Of a DNA stretch of 64,000 nucleotides, positions 38,670 to 48,077 are shown piece by piece. Location: positions 124,001 through 188,000 of the forward strand of contig JAVDKL010000001.1 of the NCBI GenBank assembly GCA_030849965.1, in the 5' to 3' direction. Source of the DNA: Schauerella fraxinea (lineage in GTDB: Bacteria > Pseudomonadota > Gammaproteobacteria > Burkholderiales > Burkholderiaceae_B). A program made the position numbers and the translations under genes. The notes beneath the pieces are model-generated. The model did no database searches. It was not told the origin of the DNA and was given only the letters and a program-made list of their open reading frames with translations. Position 1 is the first letter of the stretch, and every line of letters begins with the position of its first letter.

Positions 38670-39596
38670 ATGACCCAAAAATTCGATTTGGCCGATATGC
38701 AGGCCTTTGCAGCGGTGGCCGAGTTGCAGAGTTTTCGCGCGGCCGCCGAGGCCATTCACCTTTCACAACCCGCGTTCAGCCGGCGCATCGATAAGCTGGA
38801 AGAAGCGTTGGGTGTACGGCTGTTGGATCGCACCACGCGACGTGTCACGCTTACGGCGGTAGGTCGCGACTTTGCGCGCAAGACGCGGCAGTGGCTCGAC
38901 GATTTGGATGGCATGTTGCTGGGCCTGGGCGACGTCGCGGCGTCGCGCATGGGCGAGGTCACGATCGCCTGCGTGCCTTCTGCGGTGTATTACTTTCTGC
39001 CGCAAGTGATGAAGCAGTATCACGAGCAGTTTCCGCGCATCCGCGTCAAGGTGCACGATGCGAGCGCCAACGAAGTGCTGGTGGCCGTGGCGCAGGGCGA
39101 TGCCGATTTCGGGCTCAATTTCCTGGGCAGCCAGGAGGCCGATATCGAATTCAAGACCGTGCTTACCGAGCGGTTCGTCGTGGCGTGCCGGCGGGATCAT
39201 CCGCTGGCGCGCAAACGCAAAGTGACCTGGGCCGAACTCAGCCGCTACGATTTCGTGTCGGTTGGAAAAACATCGGGCAATCGCATGCTGATGGATCTGG
39301 CGCTGGCCAATGCACCCAATCGTCCGCAATGCCTGTTCGAAGCCAACCACGTGACCACGTTGCTGGGGATGGTGGAGGCAGGCCTGGGTATCGCGGCGGT
39401 ACCCCGGTTGGCGATGCCCGCACACGAGCATGCCACCTTGGCGAGTGTGCCATTGGCAGATCCCGTGATCACACGCCAGATGGGGCTGATCAAGCGCCGC
39501 GGGCGTTCGCTGTCTCCTGCGGCGCAGCAGCTCTATGATCTGCTGGCGGAGATGCGGGCCGTCAGGCCGCGCAGGAAAGCGACCGCCGCAAAATAG
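38670..39596 (+). CDS. LysR family transcriptional regulator
   Basis: 308 residues. The HTH domain LADMQAFAAVAELQSFRAAAEAIHLSQPAFSRRIDKLEEALGV-like segment occupies residues about 6-65; the substrate-binding domain starts near residue 94. It is divergent from the PrpF/GalD-Bug pair, with dyads in the 112-bp gap, so it probably controls that transcript. In pseudomonads a LysR protein likewise controls gallate genes including galD, but the effector here is unknown. Confidence 0.9.
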   Translation: MTQKFDLADMQAFAAVAELQSFRAAAEAIHLSQPAFSRRIDKLEEALGVRLLDRTTRRVTLTAVGRDFARKTRQWLDDLDGMLLGLGDVAASRMGEVTIACVPSAVYYFLPQVMKQYHEQFPRIRVKVHDASANEVLVAVAQGDADFGLNFLGSQEADIEFKTVLTERFVVACRRDHPLARKRKVTWAELSRYDFVSVGKTSGNRMLMDLALANAPNRPQCLFEANHVTTLLGMVEAGLGIAAVPRLAMPAHEHATLASVPLADPVITRQMGLIKRRGRSLSPAAQQLYDLLAEMRAVRPRRKATAAK

Positions 39597-39653
39597 CCGT
39601 TCAGCTCACACGTACGGCACCATCGCGATGGCGGAGACCGCCATACCCTCGCG

Positions 39654-40820
39654 TCAATAGGATCTCGGCAAGCCCAATACTTTCTCGGCGATGAAGCACA
39701 TGATGAGCTGTGGGCTCACGGGTGCGATGCGGGGGATATAGCTTTCGCGCAGCAGTCGTTCGACGTGATATTCCTTGGCGTAGCCCATGCCGCCCAGCGT
39801 CATGATTGCCGTCTGGCAGGCGTTATGGCCGGCTTCGGCAGCGAGATACTTGGCAGTGTTTGCAAAGGGGCCGCACGGTTCGCCGGCATCGTACAAACTG
39901 GCTGCCTTGAACACCATCAGGTCGGCCGCTTCGAGCTGCATCCAAGCTTGTGCCAAGGGGTGTTGCACGCCTTGATTCTGTCCGATGGGCCGGCCGAACA
40001 CGTGGCGCTCGCCCGCATAACGCACCGCATGGTCCAGTGCCGCGCGGCCCAGTCCGACAGCCTCGGCGGCAATCAAAATCCGTTCTGGATTCAAGCCGTG
40101 CAGGATGTACTCGAAGCCGCGTCCTTCTTCGCCGATGCGGTCCGCCACGGGGATGCGCAATCCATCGATGAACAGCATATTGGAGTCGACGCACTTGCGG
40201 CCCATCTTTTCGATCTCGCGCACTTCGACGCGCGCACGATCCAGATCCGTGTAGAAGAGCGACAGCCCCTGCGTCGGCTTGCTGACGTCCGCCAAGGGCG
40301 TGGTGCGGGCCAGCAGCAGCATCTTGTCCGCCACCTGGGCGGTCGAAATCCAGATCTTGCGGCCATGCACCACGTAGTGATCGCCGTCGCGCACGGCGCG
40401 CGTCGAAAGCCGGGTGGTGTCGAGCCCTGCGTCGGGTTCGGTTACCGCGAAACAGGCTTTATGTTCGCCCGAAATCAACGCCGGCAGCCAGCGCTTGCGT
40501 TGCGCATCGTCGCCGAACACCACGACCGGATTCAAACCGAAGATGTTCATGTGCACGGCCGATGCGCCGGACATGCCCGCGCCGCTGGCCGAGATCGTTT
40601 GCATCATCAGCGCGGCCTCGGTCATGCCCAGCCCCGAGCCGCCATACGCTTCGGGCATCGCGATCCCCAGCCAGCCGTCGCGCGCGAGGTCGCGGTGCAG
40701 ATCATGCGGAAACGCGCCGTCGCGATCGCGCGCCAGCCAGTAGTCGTCCGGATAGCGAGCGCAGAGTTGCTGCACGGCATCGCGCAGCGCGATTTGATCG
40801 GTCGAAAATTGAAAGTCCAT
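39654..40820 (-). CDS. Acyl-CoA dehydrogenase family flavoprotein
   Basis: 388 residues. The three-domain ACAD fold is present: helical N-terminus, the FAD-binding CFAVTEPDAGLDTTRLSTRA beta-domain, and the helical C-terminus with GGMGYAKEYHVERLLRES. Where most members have the catalytic-Glu motif YEGTSE near the end, this protein reads IAPVSPQ, so either another residue is the base or the activity differs. It probably oxidises an acyl-CoA formed by the co-directional CoA transferase upstream, across a 231-bp repeat-containing gap. FAD is expected. Confidence 0.87.
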   Translation of the reverse strand: MDFQFSTDQIALRDAVQQLCARYPDDYWLARDRDGAFPHDLHRDLARDGWLGIAMPEAYGGSGLGMTEAALMMQTISASGAGMSGASAVHMNIFGLNPVVVFGDDAQRKRWLPALISGEHKACFAVTEPDAGLDTTRLSTRAVRDGDHYVVHGRKIWISTAQVADKMLLLARTTPLADVSKPTQGLSLFYTDLDRARVEVREIEKMGRKCVDSNMLFIDGLRIPVADRIGEEGRGFEYILHGLNPERILIAAEAVGLGRAALDHAVRYAGERHVFGRPIGQNQGVQHPLAQAWMQLEAADLMVFKAASLYDAGEPCGPFANTAKYLAAEAGHNACQTAIMTLGGMGYAKEYHVERLLRESYIPRIAPVSPQLIMCFIAEKVLGLPRSY

Positions 40821-40912
40821 CGATAACGTGCCTCGAGTTAAGGGTGAGCCGGCAAAGCCGGCCTGGGCGACGATCAGCCACGTTGTTGCGCCAGTGCGAC
40901 CGTCATCCGTGC

Positions 40913-41060
40913 CATCGCGCCAGTGGGCAGATCAGCCATCAGCCAGTCGTCGCGCCTGTGCGCAGATCAGCTGGCCGAGGCACCAGTGCGCAGATCAGCC
41001 GGCCGAGGCGCCCGTGCGCAGATCAACTGGCCGTAGCGGTCCGTACGCGGATCAGCCCGT
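40913..41060. repeat. Degenerate tandem repeat, 28-29 bp unit
   Basis: Units share GTGCGCAGATCAGCYGGCCG. The core CAGATCAG or close variant begins at 40928, 40963, 40991, 41019 and 41048; the last four are 28-29 bp apart. The array fills the space between the CoA transferase and acyl-CoA dehydrogenase genes, and the last unit overlaps the transferase stop codon (41052). It is GC-rich with GATC in every unit. Its role is unknown. Confidence 0.75.
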
Positions 41061-42290
41061 TGTCGCGCCTGATGCCAGCATCGCGGCAATTGCCGCCTCG
41101 TTGTAGCCGGCTTCGCGCAGCACCTCGGCGCTGTGTTCGCCCAGCCGTGGCGCGGGGCGCCGCAAGCTGGTGGGCGTGCGATCGAACGTACCCAGCGGTG
41201 CGGGCGTGCGCAGGCGGCCCTCGGTGGGATGCTCCACCGTACGCACGAACTGGGTGGCCTGCAGATGAGGATCGTCGATCAGATCCTCTACGCTATACAG
41301 GCGCGACGCGGGAATGTCGGACGCGTCGAACAACGCAAGCCAAGCCTCGGTGGTGCGCGTGGCCACCACATCGGCCACATAGCTGTACACCGCCGCGATG
41401 TCGGCGGCACGCGCCGTATGCGAAGAGAACGGCGGCTCGTCTGCCTTCTCCGGTTTGCCAATGGCCGCGAAAAAGTTGCGCCAGTGCTTGTCGTTGTAGA
41501 TCAGCAGGCAGATATGACCATCCTGCGTGGCGTACGGTTTGCGATGCGGCGCGAGCACGCGCGCATAGCCGGCCTCGCCCATCGGCGGGTCGAACGTCGC
41601 GCCGGCCAAATGATCGCCGAGCACCATATGCGCCATGCCTTCAAACATCGGGATCTCGATGCGTTGCCCGTGCCCCGTCGTGCGGGCGTTGAGCACGCTC
41701 GACACCAGCGCCACGGCCATGTGCAGGCCCACCGTGCGATCGGCCAGCGTGAGCGGGGCATACCGGGGTACGTCGCCGCTTTGCCGGCGGGATAGATCGG
41801 CAATGCCGGTCTGCCCCTGGATCAGGTCGTCATAGGCCGGACGACCCGCATAGGGACCGGCTTCGCCGAATCCATAGGCGCCGGCGTAGACGATGCGCGG
41901 GTTGACAGCCGCGAACGCGGCGTAGTCCAGGCCCAGCCGCGCCATCGCTTGCGGCCGGATGTTGTAGAGCACCGCATCGCAATCGCGTGCCAAGGCCAGG
42001 CAGGCATCGCGGCCGGCAGGGTGCTTCAGATCCAGCACGATCGAACGCTTGTTGCGGTTCAAGTGCAAAAAGAGATGGCCCATGCCGGGATTGCGCATGG
42101 GACCCACGGCGCGCATGTTGTCGCCGCTTTTGGCTTCCACCTTGATGACGTCGGCGCCCAGATCCGCCAACACCTGGGTGGCGTACGGACCCATCACTAC
42201 CGATGTCAGATCGAGAATGCGTACGCCGGTAAGCGGGCCAACCGATACGTCCGACACGTCTGCTGTTCCTTCTGCTGCCGTACCGCTCAT
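41052..42290 (-). CDS. CaiB/BaiF family CoA-transferase
   Basis: 412 residues of the type III CoA transferase family. GPLTGVRILDLTSVVMGPYATQ, the ADVIKVE motif, NRNKRSIVLDLKHPAGRD, and AYDDLIQGQTGI (catalytic Asp equivalent) are all present. It would move CoA between an acyl-CoA and a carboxylate, activating the compound for the acyl-CoA dehydrogenase encoded downstream. The start overlaps the stop of the Bug receptor gene by 4 bp (ATGA), indicating coupled translation. The acid substrate is not identifiable. Confidence 0.92.
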   Translation of the reverse strand: MSGTAAEGTADVSDVSVGPLTGVRILDLTSVVMGPYATQVLADLGADVIKVEAKSGDNMRAVGPMRNPGMGHLFLHLNRNKRSIVLDLKHPAGRDACLALARDCDAVLYNIRPQAMARLGLDYAAFAAVNPRIVYAGAYGFGEAGPYAGRPAYDDLIQGQTGIADLSRRQSGDVPRYAPLTLADRTVGLHMAVALVSSVLNARTTGHGQRIEIPMFEGMAHMVLGDHLAGATFDPPMGEAGYARVLAPHRKPYATQDGHICLLIYNDKHWRNFFAAIGKPEKADEPPFSSHTARAADIAAVYSYVADVVATRTTEAWLALFDASDIPASRLYSVEDLIDDPHLQATQFVRTVEHPTEGRLRTPAPLGTFDRTPTSLRRPAPRLGEHSAEVLREAGYNEAAIAAMLASGATTG

Positions 42291-43264
42291 GTGGGTTCGA
42301 TCCCGGCGTTCTTGATCAATTCGCCCCACAGGGTGCGCTGCTCGGCCACAAACTTGGCGAAGTCTTCGGGTGTGCCACTGAACGCGTCAAACCCCAATCC
42401 GGCGAGCTTCTCCTTCAACACCGGATCGCTCACGATCTTGTTGATCGCCGCATTAAGTTTCTGCACCACCTCGGGCGGCAAGCCGGCCGGGCCGAAGAAG
42501 CCGTTCCAGGAGTTGATGTCGAAGTTCGTGACGCCGGCTTCCTGCATCGAAACGATGTCCGGCACCACCTTGCTGCGGGCTTGCGTGGATACCGCAAGCG
42601 CGCGCAACTGGCCCGAGTTCACAAACGCGCTGCCGGAGGCTACGTCGGTAAACATCATGTCGACCTGACCGCCGATGACGTCGGTGACCGCTTGCGGTGT
42701 GCCTTTGTAGGGCACATGCAGGATGTCGATGCCGGCACGATCCGCGAGCGTGGCGCCGGCCACGATGCCGGTGCTGTTGCCGCTGCCATAGGTGAGCTTG
42801 CCCGGGTTCTTCTTGGCGTAAGCCACGAGTTCCTGAACGCTCTTGAACGGCAACTTGGGATTGACCACCAGCACGAAGGGCAGGTTGCCGCCGCGGGCGA
42901 TAGGCGTGAAATCTTTCACGGGATCGTACGGCACGTTCTTCATCAGGAACGGCGCGGCCGAATGGGAGGTATTGGTGGTCACGAAGAGCGTGTAGCCATC
43001 GGGCTTGGCGCGAGCCACATAGCTTGCCGCGATCGTGGCGTTGGCGCCGGGCTTGTTTTCCACCACCACCTGCTGACCGAGGATGTTGCCCAACTCAGCC
43101 GCGAAGATGCGGCCCACGGCATCGGTGCCGGAGCCCGCGGGGAAGGGCACGACGAGGCTGATCGGACGTTCGGGGTAAGCGGCGTGCGCGAGCGGGGCGG
43201 CGAACGACAAAGCGAGCGCGGCCGATGCGCCGCTCAGCCGCAAGCGGCGAATGAATGAGGTCAT
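42287..43264 (-). CDS. Bug-type tripartite tricarboxylate receptor
   Basis: 325 residues. A clear Sec signal spans residues 1-28 (cleavage after LAHA). The mature Bug core starts AYPERPISLVVPFPAGSGTDAV and includes VVVENKPGAN, DGYTLFVTTNTS, VPYKGTPQAVTDVIGGQVD. It is likely the periplasmic receptor that captures the carboxylate used by the following CoA transferase. It is second in the cupin-Bug-CoA transferase-dehydrogenase operon, with 30 bp from the cupin and a 4-bp overlap with the transferase. Confidence 0.92.
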   Translation of the reverse strand: MTSFIRRLRLSGASAALALSFAAPLAHAAYPERPISLVVPFPAGSGTDAVGRIFAAELGNILGQQVVVENKPGANATIAASYVARAKPDGYTLFVTTNTSHSAAPFLMKNVPYDPVKDFTPIARGGNLPFVLVVNPKLPFKSVQELVAYAKKNPGKLTYGSGNSTGIVAGATLADRAGIDILHVPYKGTPQAVTDVIGGQVDMMFTDVASGSAFVNSGQLRALAVSTQARSKVVPDIVSMQEAGVTNFDINSWNGFFGPAGLPPEVVQKLNAAINKIVSDPVLKEKLAGLGFDAFSGTPEDFAKFVAEQRTLWGELIKNAGIEPT

Positions 43265-43294
43265 GATTGTCTCCAGTATTTTTTTATGTATCGA

Positions 43295-43684
43295 TCAGCG
43301 GATCACGCGGTCCGGCGATTCTTCGTACGGCGGGGTGTAGATCACGAGCAGGCGCACCGGCGTATCGCTCGTAACGGTAAAGACGTGGGGAATGTCGGGC
43401 GGGAAGTACACGCAGTCGCCGGCGACCATGTCGGCGGACTCGCCATCCACTTCGGCGCGCGCCGTGCCTTCCAGCAGATAACAGACTTGCTCGATGCCTG
43501 GATGAGCATGGGGCAGGGCGCCCTTGCCCTTTTCGATCACGCCGAGCACGACTTCGACATGCTTGGAGCCGACGTTGTCGGGACCGATCAACCGGCGGTT
43601 GACGGTGCCCACGTGATTGGCGGGGTGGTATCCAGCGATATCGGCTTCGCGGACGAGCCAGCGGGGGTGCTGCGAGGGGCTCAC
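43295..43684 (-). CDS. Cupin domain protein
   Basis: 129 residues. The cupin motifs are LPHAHPGIEQVCYLLEG and GDCVYFPPDIPHVFT, with a plausible His-rich metal site (His, His, Glu, then His). Small cupins like this may be isomerases, oxygenases or metabolite sensors. It begins with GTG 43684 after AGGAG. It is first in the operon running through a Bug receptor, CoA transferase and acyl-CoA dehydrogenase, so probably acts on the same substrate. A strong promoter lies just upstream. Confidence 0.82.
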   Translation of the reverse strand: MSPSQHPRWLVREADIAGYHPANHVGTVNRRLIGPDNVGSKHVEVVLGVIEKGKGALPHAHPGIEQVCYLLEGTARAEVDGESADMVAGDCVYFPPDIPHVFTVTSDTPVRLLVIYTPPYEESPDRVIR

Positions 43685-43717
43685 AAAGTCTCCTGAGTTT
43701 TCTTATCTGTGAATTGG

Positions 43718-43746
43718 TTTTTACATCCGTGAAAAGTTGACGTCAA
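43718..43746 (-). promoter_or_regulatory. Likely sigma-70 promoter of the cupin operon
   Basis: Read on the minus strand: -35 TTGACG (43746-43741), a 17-bp spacer, and -10 TAAAAA (43723-43718), about 34 bp before the GTG start. Both hexamers are good matches in the right spacing. A perfect 14-bp palindrome (43735-43748) covers the -35 box. Confidence 0.55.
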
Positions 43747-43748
43747 CT
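43735..43748. promoter_or_regulatory. Perfect 14-bp palindrome over the -35 box
   Basis: AGTTGACGTCAACT is fully symmetric and sits on the -35 element of the cupin operon promoter, an ideal site for a repressor. A direct repeat ATCTGTGAA/ATCCGTGAA lies beside it (43705 and 43725). The IclR protein at 44503-45240 is the nearest regulator candidate. Confidence 0.6.
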
Positions 43749-43977
43749 CGAACCGGCTGGAAGGCACCATCAAGCTGCCACACAGGGCCATGACGTCGAG
43801 CGGAAACGCGCGGTAAGAGGCTGGGTATCAGAGAGGAGCCACATTGCCACTGAGGCGCAGCCGGACCGACATTGAAGCGCGCGTCGCGTCTGGCGCATAA
43901 TTCGCCTTTCGTTTTCGGCTCCTTTTACGCATGCGTTAGTGTGTTGTGCACCACCTCTTGCCCACGACTTCCTACCC

Positions 43978-44421
43978 ATGACCTCATCGCCGCCCCTTCG
44001 CAAAGAATGCCCGCCCGGCGCCTGTGTGTGCGAGCGCGAACGGCTGTTCGACGATCCGGCGAGCGACATGCGCATTCTGCAGCTCACCAAGGAAGAAGAA
44101 AAACGCCTGGTGGCACGCCTGGAAAGCGTGAGCAGCTATGCCGATCTGAAGGCGATGGAACGGCGGCTGCAGGCCAATCTGGGCATCACCTTGCAGATGG
44201 GCGCGCGCGCCCGGGAAGTGCGCACGGTGCGCGGCATTGCGATCCGTCTCGAGGAACGCCCGGGCCTGTGCAAGAAAACGCGCCAGACGATTCCGGCCGC
44301 AATCCGCCGGTGCCTGGAAAACAATCCCGATATCGCGTTTGCCGTGCTCAACGAAGGCGGGTTGTACGGCGGCGACGCTCAGGGCAGCCTGTTTGGCGAT
44401 GAGGACGACACGGTCGAATAG
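43978..44421 (+). CDS. Unrecognised small cytoplasmic protein with N-terminal Cys motif
   Basis: 147 residues. Near the start is CPPGACVC (Cys11, Cys16, Cys18), then a charged helical middle and a conserved-looking segment PGLCKKTRQTIPAAIRRCLENNPD with two more Cys. The C-terminus is acidic (FGDEDDTVE). There is no signal peptide or membrane segment. Five cysteines suggest metal or Fe-S binding, but I cannot name a family. ATG 43978 is chosen because the upstream frame is not protein-like. It is divergent from the cupin operon. Confidence 0.65.
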   Translation: MTSSPPLRKECPPGACVCERERLFDDPASDMRILQLTKEEEKRLVARLESVSSYADLKAMERRLQANLGITLQMGARAREVRTVRGIAIRLEERPGLCKKTRQTIPAAIRRCLENNPDIAFAVLNEGGLYGGDAQGSLFGDEDDTVE

Positions 44422-44502
44422 AGGCGGCCACTCTGGTTTCGGCCGAGGCGTTTTCGATCGGTCGACTGAGGTGCGTTTGCGCTCGCGCGACGCCCAGCCG
44501 CG

Positions 44503-45240
44503 TTAACCGGCCTGTTCGAGCGCGGTGCACGCCGCGCGCAGGATGCCGGCGTAGGTGTGCTGATTCGGCTCGATGCGGTAGATGGGGGCACCCACCGAGA
44601 TCGCGTAGTACTCGCCGTTGAGTTTGACGGGCCACGCAATGGCGCCCACGTCGTTGATCGATTCGCCGGCATTCAAATACCAGCCGCGTTCGCGCGAGCG
44701 CGTGAGATCGGCTTCGAGGGCTGCGATATCGGTAAGCGTTTTGTCGGTATAGCGCACGAGCGGCGCGCGGGCCAATACCGCTTGGCGGTCCGCCGGATCC
44801 AGCACGGCGATCAGCGCTTTGCCCAACGAATTGGCATGCACCGGCTTGAATTCGCCGCCCACCGCCACATAGCGGATCGAGTGCGGCGAATCGAGTACAT
44901 CCAGGTAGACCACACGGCGATCGGCCGTGAGCTTGGCGAACACCACCGTTTCTTGCGTGGCATCGCGCAGGGCAACGAGGCTTGGGTAAACCCGCTCGCG
45001 CACGGGATCGTTGTGCGCGATGCGTTGCGCCATCGCCAGCAACCGGCTCGTGGGGTAATACCCCGTGCGCCGGCTGGTTTCGTACAGATAGCCCAATTCG
45101 CTCAACGTGCGGATGAGCGCCAGGCAGCTCGACACCGGCGCATCGAGCAGCCGGGCGAGTTCCGATAAGGGCAGGGGACGTTTTTCGCGCGCGAAGAGTT
45201 CGATGATCTCAATCACGCGCAGGGCCGTTTTGACGCTCAT
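44503..45240 (-). CDS. IclR family transcriptional regulator
   Basis: 245 residues. The HTH region is KTALRVIEIIELFAREKRPLPLSELARLLDAP, followed by the IclR effector domain with HANSLGKALIAVLDP. It lies about 800 bp upstream of the cupin-Bug-CoA transferase operon, on the same strand. It is the best local candidate to bind the palindrome over that operon's promoter. argH lies 18 bp upstream on the same strand, so the regulator may be co-transcribed with argH or have its own promoter. Confidence 0.87.
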   Translation of the reverse strand: MSVKTALRVIEIIELFAREKRPLPLSELARLLDAPVSSCLALIRTLSELGYLYETSRRTGYYPTSRLLAMAQRIAHNDPVRERVYPSLVALRDATQETVVFAKLTADRRVVYLDVLDSPHSIRYVAVGGEFKPVHANSLGKALIAVLDPADRQAVLARAPLVRYTDKTLTDIAALEADLTRSRERGWYLNAGESINDVGAIAWPVKLNGEYYAISVGAPIYRIEPNQHTYAGILRAACTALEQAG

Positions 45241-45258
45241 CGCGAGGCCCGGGGCGCG

Positions 45259-46677
45259 TTAACGGCGCACGGCGGCAAGCACCCGCTCGGCCTCGATACG
45301 CACGCGATCAGGGGCGGTGCCACCGATGTGCGAGCGCGCAGCGACCGATCCTTCAAGCGTGAGCACTTGATGGATATCGGCTTCGATGCTGGGGTGATAG
45401 GCCTTCAGGTCGTCCAGCGACAAGTCGGCGAGGTCGCAGTTGCGGGCTTCGCAATCGCGCACCGCATGGGCCACGATTTCGTGCGCATCGCGAAACGGCA
45501 GGCCGCGCTTGACCAGGTAATCGGCCAGATCGGTAGCCGTGGCGAACCCTTGCAGGGCAGCCGCGCGCATGGCGTCGGGCTTGACCTTGATGCCGGCAGC
45601 CATGTCAACGAAGATGGTGAGCGTGTCGCGAACGGTATCGACCGTATCGAAAAGGCCTTCCTTGTCTTCCTGGTTGTCTTTGTTGTAGGCCAGGGGCTGG
45701 CCCTTCATCAAGGTCAGCAGCGCCACCAGGTGACCGTTGACGCGGCCGGTCTTGCCGCGGGCAAGTTCGGGCACGTCGGGGTTTTTCTTTTGGGGCATGA
45801 TCGAGCTGCCGGTGCAGAACCGGTCGGCCAGATCGATGAAGCCCACGCGCGGGCTCATCCACAGCACCAACTCTTCCGACAAACGCGAGATATGCGTCAT
45901 GATGAGCGCGGCGGCCGCGCAGAATTCGATGGCGAAGTCGCGATCCGACACGGCGTCGAGCGAGTTGCGGCAGACTTCGTCAAAGCCAAGCAGGTGGGCC
46001 ACGTGTTCGCGGTCGATCGGGAAGCTGGTGCCGGCCAGGGCGGCGGCGCCCAACGGCAGGCGGTTGACGCGGCGGCGCACGTCCACCATGCGCTCGGCGT
46101 CGCGGCCGAACATTTCGGCATACGCCAGCAGGTGATGGCCGAACGTGACCGGCTGGGCCACCTGCAAATGGGTGAAACCGGGCATGATCGTATCGGCATT
46201 GGCGTGCGCCACGGTGGCGAGCGCCCCGCGCAGGCCGTGCAGCAATTCGGTGATGACGTCGATCTCGGCGCGCAGCCACAGGCGAATATCGGTGGCGACC
46301 TGGTCGTTGCGCGAGCGGCCGGTGTGCAGGCGCTTGCCGGCGTCGCCCACGAGCTCGACCAGGCGCTTTTCGATATTCAGGTGCACATCTTCGAGATCGA
46401 GCAACCAGGTGAACTTGCCGGCGTCGATTTCGCTCAGGATCTGCGTCATGCCGCGCTGGATGGCAGCGTGGTCGTCTTCCGTGATAATGCCCTGGGTGGC
46501 GAGCATGGCGGCATGCGCCAGCGAACCCTGGATGTCGACATGGGCCAGCCGCTTATCGAAATCGACCGAGGCCGTATAGCGTTTGACGAGATCGGACACG
46601 GGCTCGGAAAAGCGGGCCGACCAGGCTTGGGCTTTGTTGGCGAATTGATTTTGATTGGGGGTGGCGTCGTTGGACAT
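45259..46677 (-). CDS. argH: Argininosuccinate lyase
   Basis: 472 residues, usual length. It splits argininosuccinate into arginine and fumarate, the last step of arginine biosynthesis. The fumarase/ASL signature [12 protein letters not shown] is present, as are [18 protein letters not shown] and HTQ-region equivalent [15 protein letters not shown]. The ATG at 46677 is chosen; the frame extends upstream to 46791 without similarity. It is divergent from the mechanosensitive channel gene, with a 74-bp gap. Confidence 0.96.
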   Translation of the reverse strand: MSNDATPNQNQFANKAQAWSARFSEPVSDLVKRYTASVDFDKRLAHVDIQGSLAHAAMLATQGIITEDDHAAIQRGMTQILSEIDAGKFTWLLDLEDVHLNIEKRLVELVGDAGKRLHTGRSRNDQVATDIRLWLRAEIDVITELLHGLRGALATVAHANADTIMPGFTHLQVAQPVTFGHHLLAYAEMFGRDAERMVDVRRRVNRLPLGAAALAGTSFPIDREHVAHLLGFDEVCRNSLDAVSDRDFAIEFCAAAALIMTHISRLSEELVLWMSPRVGFIDLADRFCTGSSIMPQKKNPDVPELARGKTGRVNGHLVALLTLMKGQPLAYNKDNQEDKEGLFDTVDTVRDTLTIFVDMAAGIKVKPDAMRAAALQGFATATDLADYLVKRGLPFRDAHEIVAHAVRDCEARNCDLADLSLDDLKAYHPSIEADIHQVLTLEGSVAARSHIGGTAPDRVRIEAERVLAAVRR

Positions 46678-46751
46678 CTGGCTCGTATAAGTTTTGACAG
46701 GCAGACCGAAATTATAGATGCTCTCGAACCGATAGTCGGGCAAGGAACGTT

Positions 46752-48029
46752 GTGGACACGCTGGACCTCGAACAATTAGCCGCTCAGGCACACACCTACA
46801 TGCCCACCCAGCCCTGGCTGCAGGTGGTGGTAGGCATCCTGCTGCTCACGTTGACCGCCCTGGTCGCGCAGTGGGTGGTGGCGCGGATCGTCCTGTACAT
46901 GGCGCACCGGCTGCTGGTGCTGGCCCATCGCGGCGATTGGGATCGGGCGCTGGCCAAGCGGCGGGCGTATCACAACGTCTGGTACGCCGTGCCGTTCGCG
47001 GTGGTATCGCGCTGCGTGGAATATGTGCCGCATCTGGATGGGTTGGCGGAGGTCGTCAGCCGGTGGTCCCAGGCCGGCGCCTGGATCTGCCTCTTTGCCG
47101 CGGGCAACGCAGTGCTGAGCGCCTGGCAAGATACTTATGCGGCCACTACGCGCGCGCAAACGCGCTCGATCAAAGGCTATATCCAGATCGGCAAGATCGT
47201 TCTGGTCGTGATCTGTACCGTCCTGGTCATTTCCATCGTGATCGACCGCTCGCCGCTCTGGATGATTTCCGGCCTGGGCGCGCTCTCGGCGGTGCTGCTG
47301 CTGGTGTTCAAGGATACCTTGCTGTCACTGGTGGCCAGCACCCAGCTCACGTCGAACGATATGCTGCGCATCGGCGACTGGATCGAAATGCCGCAGGCGG
47401 GCGCCGACGGGTTCGTGAAGGACATCGCGCTCCATACCGTCAAAGTCCAGAACTGGGACAACACCGTCACCACGGTACCCACTTATAAGCTCTTTTCCGA
47501 GAGCTACCGCAATTTTCGGCAGATGTTCGAGTCGGGCGGGCGGCGCATCAAGCGCACGCTGCGGGTGGATGCCACTCAGGTGCGGTTTCTTGCCGCCGAA
47601 GAGCGCGAGCGCCTGATGCGCTTTCGCCTGCTGCACGATTATCTCGAGGCCAAGCACACCGATCTGGATGCGGCCAACCAGACGCTCGGCGACTTCAATA
47701 TCCCTGTCAATCAGCGACGCCTGACCAATATCGGCACCTTTCGCGCGTACGCCTTGGCCTACTTGAAGCAGCACGATGAACTGCGCCAGGACATGGCCAT
47801 GATGGTGCGGATGATGGAACCGCAATCCGACGGCATTCCCATTGAGGTGTATTGCTTTACGGCCATCACGGCCTGGGCCGAGTACGAGCGCATCCAGGGC
47901 GACATCTTCGACCATCTGCTCGCGATCCTGCCTGAGCTCGGTCTGCAGCTCTATCAAGCGCCGTCCGGCGCCGACTTCGGCAATGTGGTCGGCCGGTTGC
48001 GCGCCGATGGGCCACGCGACCACCCGTGA
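46752..48029 (+). CDS. Mechanosensitive ion channel, YbdG/MscS family
   Basis: 425 residues. About five N-terminal membrane segments (near 22-45, 72-92, 105-125, 145-165, 170-190) precede the MscS pore-lining helix and beta domain, seen in [19 protein letters not shown] and [16 protein letters not shown] long C-terminal cytoplasmic part follows, as in E. coli YbdG. It would open on membrane stretch to release osmolytes. The start is GTG 46752 with AAGGAACG before it. Confidence 0.86.
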   Translation: MDTLDLEQLAAQAHTYMPTQPWLQVVVGILLLTLTALVAQWVVARIVLYMAHRLLVLAHRGDWDRALAKRRAYHNVWYAVPFAVVSRCVEYVPHLDGLAEVVSRWSQAGAWICLFAAGNAVLSAWQDTYAATTRAQTRSIKGYIQIGKIVLVVICTVLVISIVIDRSPLWMISGLGALSAVLLLVFKDTLLSLVASTQLTSNDMLRIGDWIEMPQAGADGFVKDIALHTVKVQNWDNTVTTVPTYKLFSESYRNFRQMFESGGRRIKRTLRVDATQVRFLAAEERERLMRFRLLHDYLEAKHTDLDAANQTLGDFNIPVNQRRLTNIGTFRAYALAYLKQHDELRQDMAMMVRMMEPQSDGIPIEVYCFTAITAWAEYERIQGDIFDHLLAILPELGLQLYQAPSGADFGNVVGRLRADGPRDHP

Positions 48030-48077
48030 GCGCGGCCGTGTGCCAAAATTGCGGGCATGTCGAGCGAAAGGCGAATG

